A stretch of 6,380 nucleotides of DNA from Thermomicrobiales bacterium. Lineage in GTDB: Bacteria > Chloroflexota > Chloroflexia > Thermomicrobiales > UBA6265. This document shows, in pieces, positions 4,947-6,380 of this stretch; position 1 is the stretch's first letter; the number at the start of each line of letters is the position of its first letter. The DNA lies in the NCBI GenBank assembly GCA_020847015.1, contig JADLCW010000147.1, forward strand, positions 1 through 6,380. Direction: 5' to 3'. A program made the translations under genes and the position numbers. A model generated the notes under the pieces. That model had not been told where the DNA came from, did not search any database, and saw only the letters and a program-made list of their open reading frames with translations.

Positions 4947-6380
4947 CTACCGCCGCTCGCCTCCTGCCGCGACCGGTTCGGAAGGGCGTTCCGGTTCGGG
5001 TCCCAACACCGGTTCCGGCGCACGGCGCCGCAGCGGCAGCCCGACCGGGAACCGCAGCGTCAGCGTTCGCTCCCGGGTTCGCTCCTCCTCCAGGTTGCGC
5101 TGCCGCGCTCGCAACACATCCGACAGCGCGATCACGCCGACCATCCGCCGTGGATCCCGTCGCGACACCACCGGAAACCGCGTCAGCCCCGTTAGCGCCA
5201 TCTGCTCGATCGCCGCTCGCAAGGGTTCGTCCGGATAGGTCACGATCGGATCGGTGTTGGCGATATCCGCCAGCGTTCGCACCTGCTCGCCACCTTCAAT
5301 GCCCTCGTCCGCGATGCGCTGCAAATCGGTGCGGGTGACCACGCCAACCAGGCAATCCTGCTCGTCGACCACCGGATACAACCCCTGCCGCAACCCGCCC
5401 CGGGCGCGCAGCGGCTGCTCGCCCACCTCGGAGAGCGGCAGATCGGCCGGCAGCGCGACCACTTCGGTGCGCATCACGTCGCGCACGAAAAAGACTTCCA
5501 GCGGGTCGACCGCATACTCCCGGCTCAGGTGGAACCCCCGGCGACTGACCTTCTCGGTCAAAATGGAGCGGCGCATCACCAGCACCGTAAAGCCATAGGC
5601 GACGGTGACGGCGCACAGCAGCGGCAGCAGCAGATTGATGTCGTGCGTCAGTTCCAGGGTGAACACGATGGCGGTGAAGGGCGCTCGCATGGTGCCGCCC
5701 AGAATGGCGGCCATGCCGACGATCGGCCAGAAACCAGCACCGGCGTTCGGGAAAAAGCCCGCCTCCAGTCCGCCCAGCGCGCCGCCGATCATCAGCAGCG
5801 GAGCGAGCACGCCGCCGGATGTGCCCGAACCGAGCGCGACCGCCCAGATCGTCGATTTGACGAGCAGCACGCCGATCACCAGATAACCGGTGGCATCGCC
5901 GCGGATCAGCGTCTCGATCACGTCGTAGCCGACACCGAGCGCCTGCGGGAAGATCAGGCCGCCGATGCCGACGACAAGACCGCCGATGGCCGGCCACCAC
6001 ATCCAGTGGATCGGCAGGCGATGAAAGGCGTCCTCGGCGGCGTAGACCATCTGCGTCAGCAGCGCCGAGGCGGCTCCGGCCAACACCCCGGCCACGATGC
6101 AGGCCCCGAGCGCCAGCGGGCCAATGAACGCCGGGTGCGGCGGGGTCGGGAACAGCGGTCCCATGCCCAACAGGTAGATGCGCACCACGGCCGCCGCGGC
6201 GCTGGCCAGCGCCACCGGAGCCAGACTGCGCGGTTTCCACTCGAACAGCAACAGTTCGACCGCCAACAGCACCGCCGCCACCGGCGAGGCGAAGGTGGCC
6301 GACATGCCGGCGGCCGCCCCGGCGACCAGCAGCGTTTTGCGTTCGGAGCTGGTGAGATTGAAAAACTGGGCGATCAGCGA
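4947..6380 (-). CDS. CLC-family chloride channel/transporter with two CBS domains, C-terminal part (5' truncated by window)
   Basis: The frame is open to base 6380, giving 477 residues. The ATG at 6305 falls inside the conserved GAAAGMSATF segment and is not the start; the GSGIP and GREGP filter motifs should lie just beyond the edge. CLC proteins carry chloride or fluoride across the inner membrane, as channels or proton-coupled exchangers. Visible (fragment numbering): membrane segments near 17-46, 55-73, 86-113, 127-145, 166-186, 217-229 and 236-269; the filter region GTSGGVLAP at 186-194; RAPFTAIVFTLELTHD near 232-247; then SREYAVDPLEV leading into two CBS domains, roughly 299-357 and 375-425, which in related proteins sense adenine nucleotides. 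The tail (about 426-477) is charged and proline-rich. By eye, positions matching E203, F357 and Y445 of E. coli ClcA are Leu 43, Leu 192 and Leu 274, so proton coupling of the ClcA kind is doubtful. Convergent with the MarR gene. Family assignment is firm. Confidence 0.92.
   Translation of the reverse strand, partial: SLIAQFFNLTSSERKTLLVAGAAAGMSATFASPVAAVLLAVELLLFEWKPRSLAPVALASAAAAVVRIYLLGMGPLFPTPPHPAFIGPLALGACIVAGVLAGAASALLTQMVYAAEDAFHRLPIHWMWWPAIGGLVVGIGGLIFPQALGVGYDVIETLIRGDATGYLVIGVLLVKSTIWAVALGSGTSGGVLAPLLMIGGALGGLEAGFFPNAGAGFWPIVGMAAILGGTMRAPFTAIVFTLELTHDINLLLPLLCAVTVAYGFTVLVMRRSILTEKVSRRGFHLSREYAVDPLEVFFVRDVMRTEVVALPADLPLSEVGEQPLRARGGLRQGLYPVVDEQDCLVGVVTRTDLQRIADEGIEGGEQVRTLADIANTDPIVTYPDEPLRAAIEQMALTGLTRFPVVSRRDPRRMVGVIALSDVLRARQRNLEEERTRERTLTLRFPVGLPLRRRAPEPVLGPEPERPSEPVAAGGERR

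Noticed and set aside
4733..5338. 201-residue plus-strand frame from the intergenic gap into the CLC gene
   Set aside because: It runs antisense to the CBS domains, has no recognisable domain and is Arg/Pro/Ala-rich; no good ribosome binding site was seen.
5296..6240. 314-residue minus-strand frame overlapping the CLC gene
   Set aside because: It is a shifted-frame shadow of the CLC coding sequence. The CLC frame has membrane segments and CBS domains; this one is Arg/Gly/Ala-rich.
6303..6305. ATG as the start of the CLC gene
   Set aside because: The frame stays open to base 6380, and the 25 residues before this Met continue the conserved CLC helix sequence (GAAAGMSATF), so the Met is internal.

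Overview
The window comes from a high-GC bacterium; hand counts range from about 58% GC at the left edge to over 70% inside genes. It is gene-dense, with four protein-coding genes, two of them cut by the window edges. No rRNA, tRNA, CRISPR array or insertion sequence was seen. The lineage cannot be fixed from sequence alone. The codon bias, GTG start and GC-only hairpins would fit an actinobacterium or a high-GC Chloroflexota, but that is a guess.

Left two thirds (1-4130), plus strand: a two-gene block that looks like part of a phage-defence or DNA-modification locus. The first gene is the C-terminal 423 residues of a large DNA adenine methyltransferase of the DUF1156/COG1743 kind. The second, 23 nt downstream behind a good ribosome binding site, is a complete 944-residue protein that joins an HKD (phospholipase D-like) nuclease domain to a SNF2-family helicase. 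A methylase followed by a PLD/SNF2 helicase is the order of pglXI-brxHII in type 3 BREX. DUF1156 methylases are also found beside DUF499 ATPases in other uncharacterised defence clusters. The rest of any such system must lie left of the window, because the next genes to the right are unrelated. The methylase carries DPGY where its family normally has DPPY.

Middle (4131-4946): a MarR-family regulator on the plus strand, best started at a GTG at 4240 behind GGAGGAG. Its short leader holds a possible extended -10 box and an inverted repeat placed where an autoregulatory operator would sit. The 233-nt gap after it separates two convergent genes. It holds a GC-only hairpin just past each stop codon and an imperfect direct repeat.

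Right (4947-6380), minus strand: the C-terminal 477 residues of a CLC-family anion channel or transporter with two cytoplasmic CBS domains. Its N-terminus is beyond the right edge. By eye, three positions that matter for chloride selectivity and proton coupling in E. coli ClcA are all leucine here.

The defence-like pair and the MarR/CLC pair are probably unrelated. The island edge most likely lies near 4130-4240.
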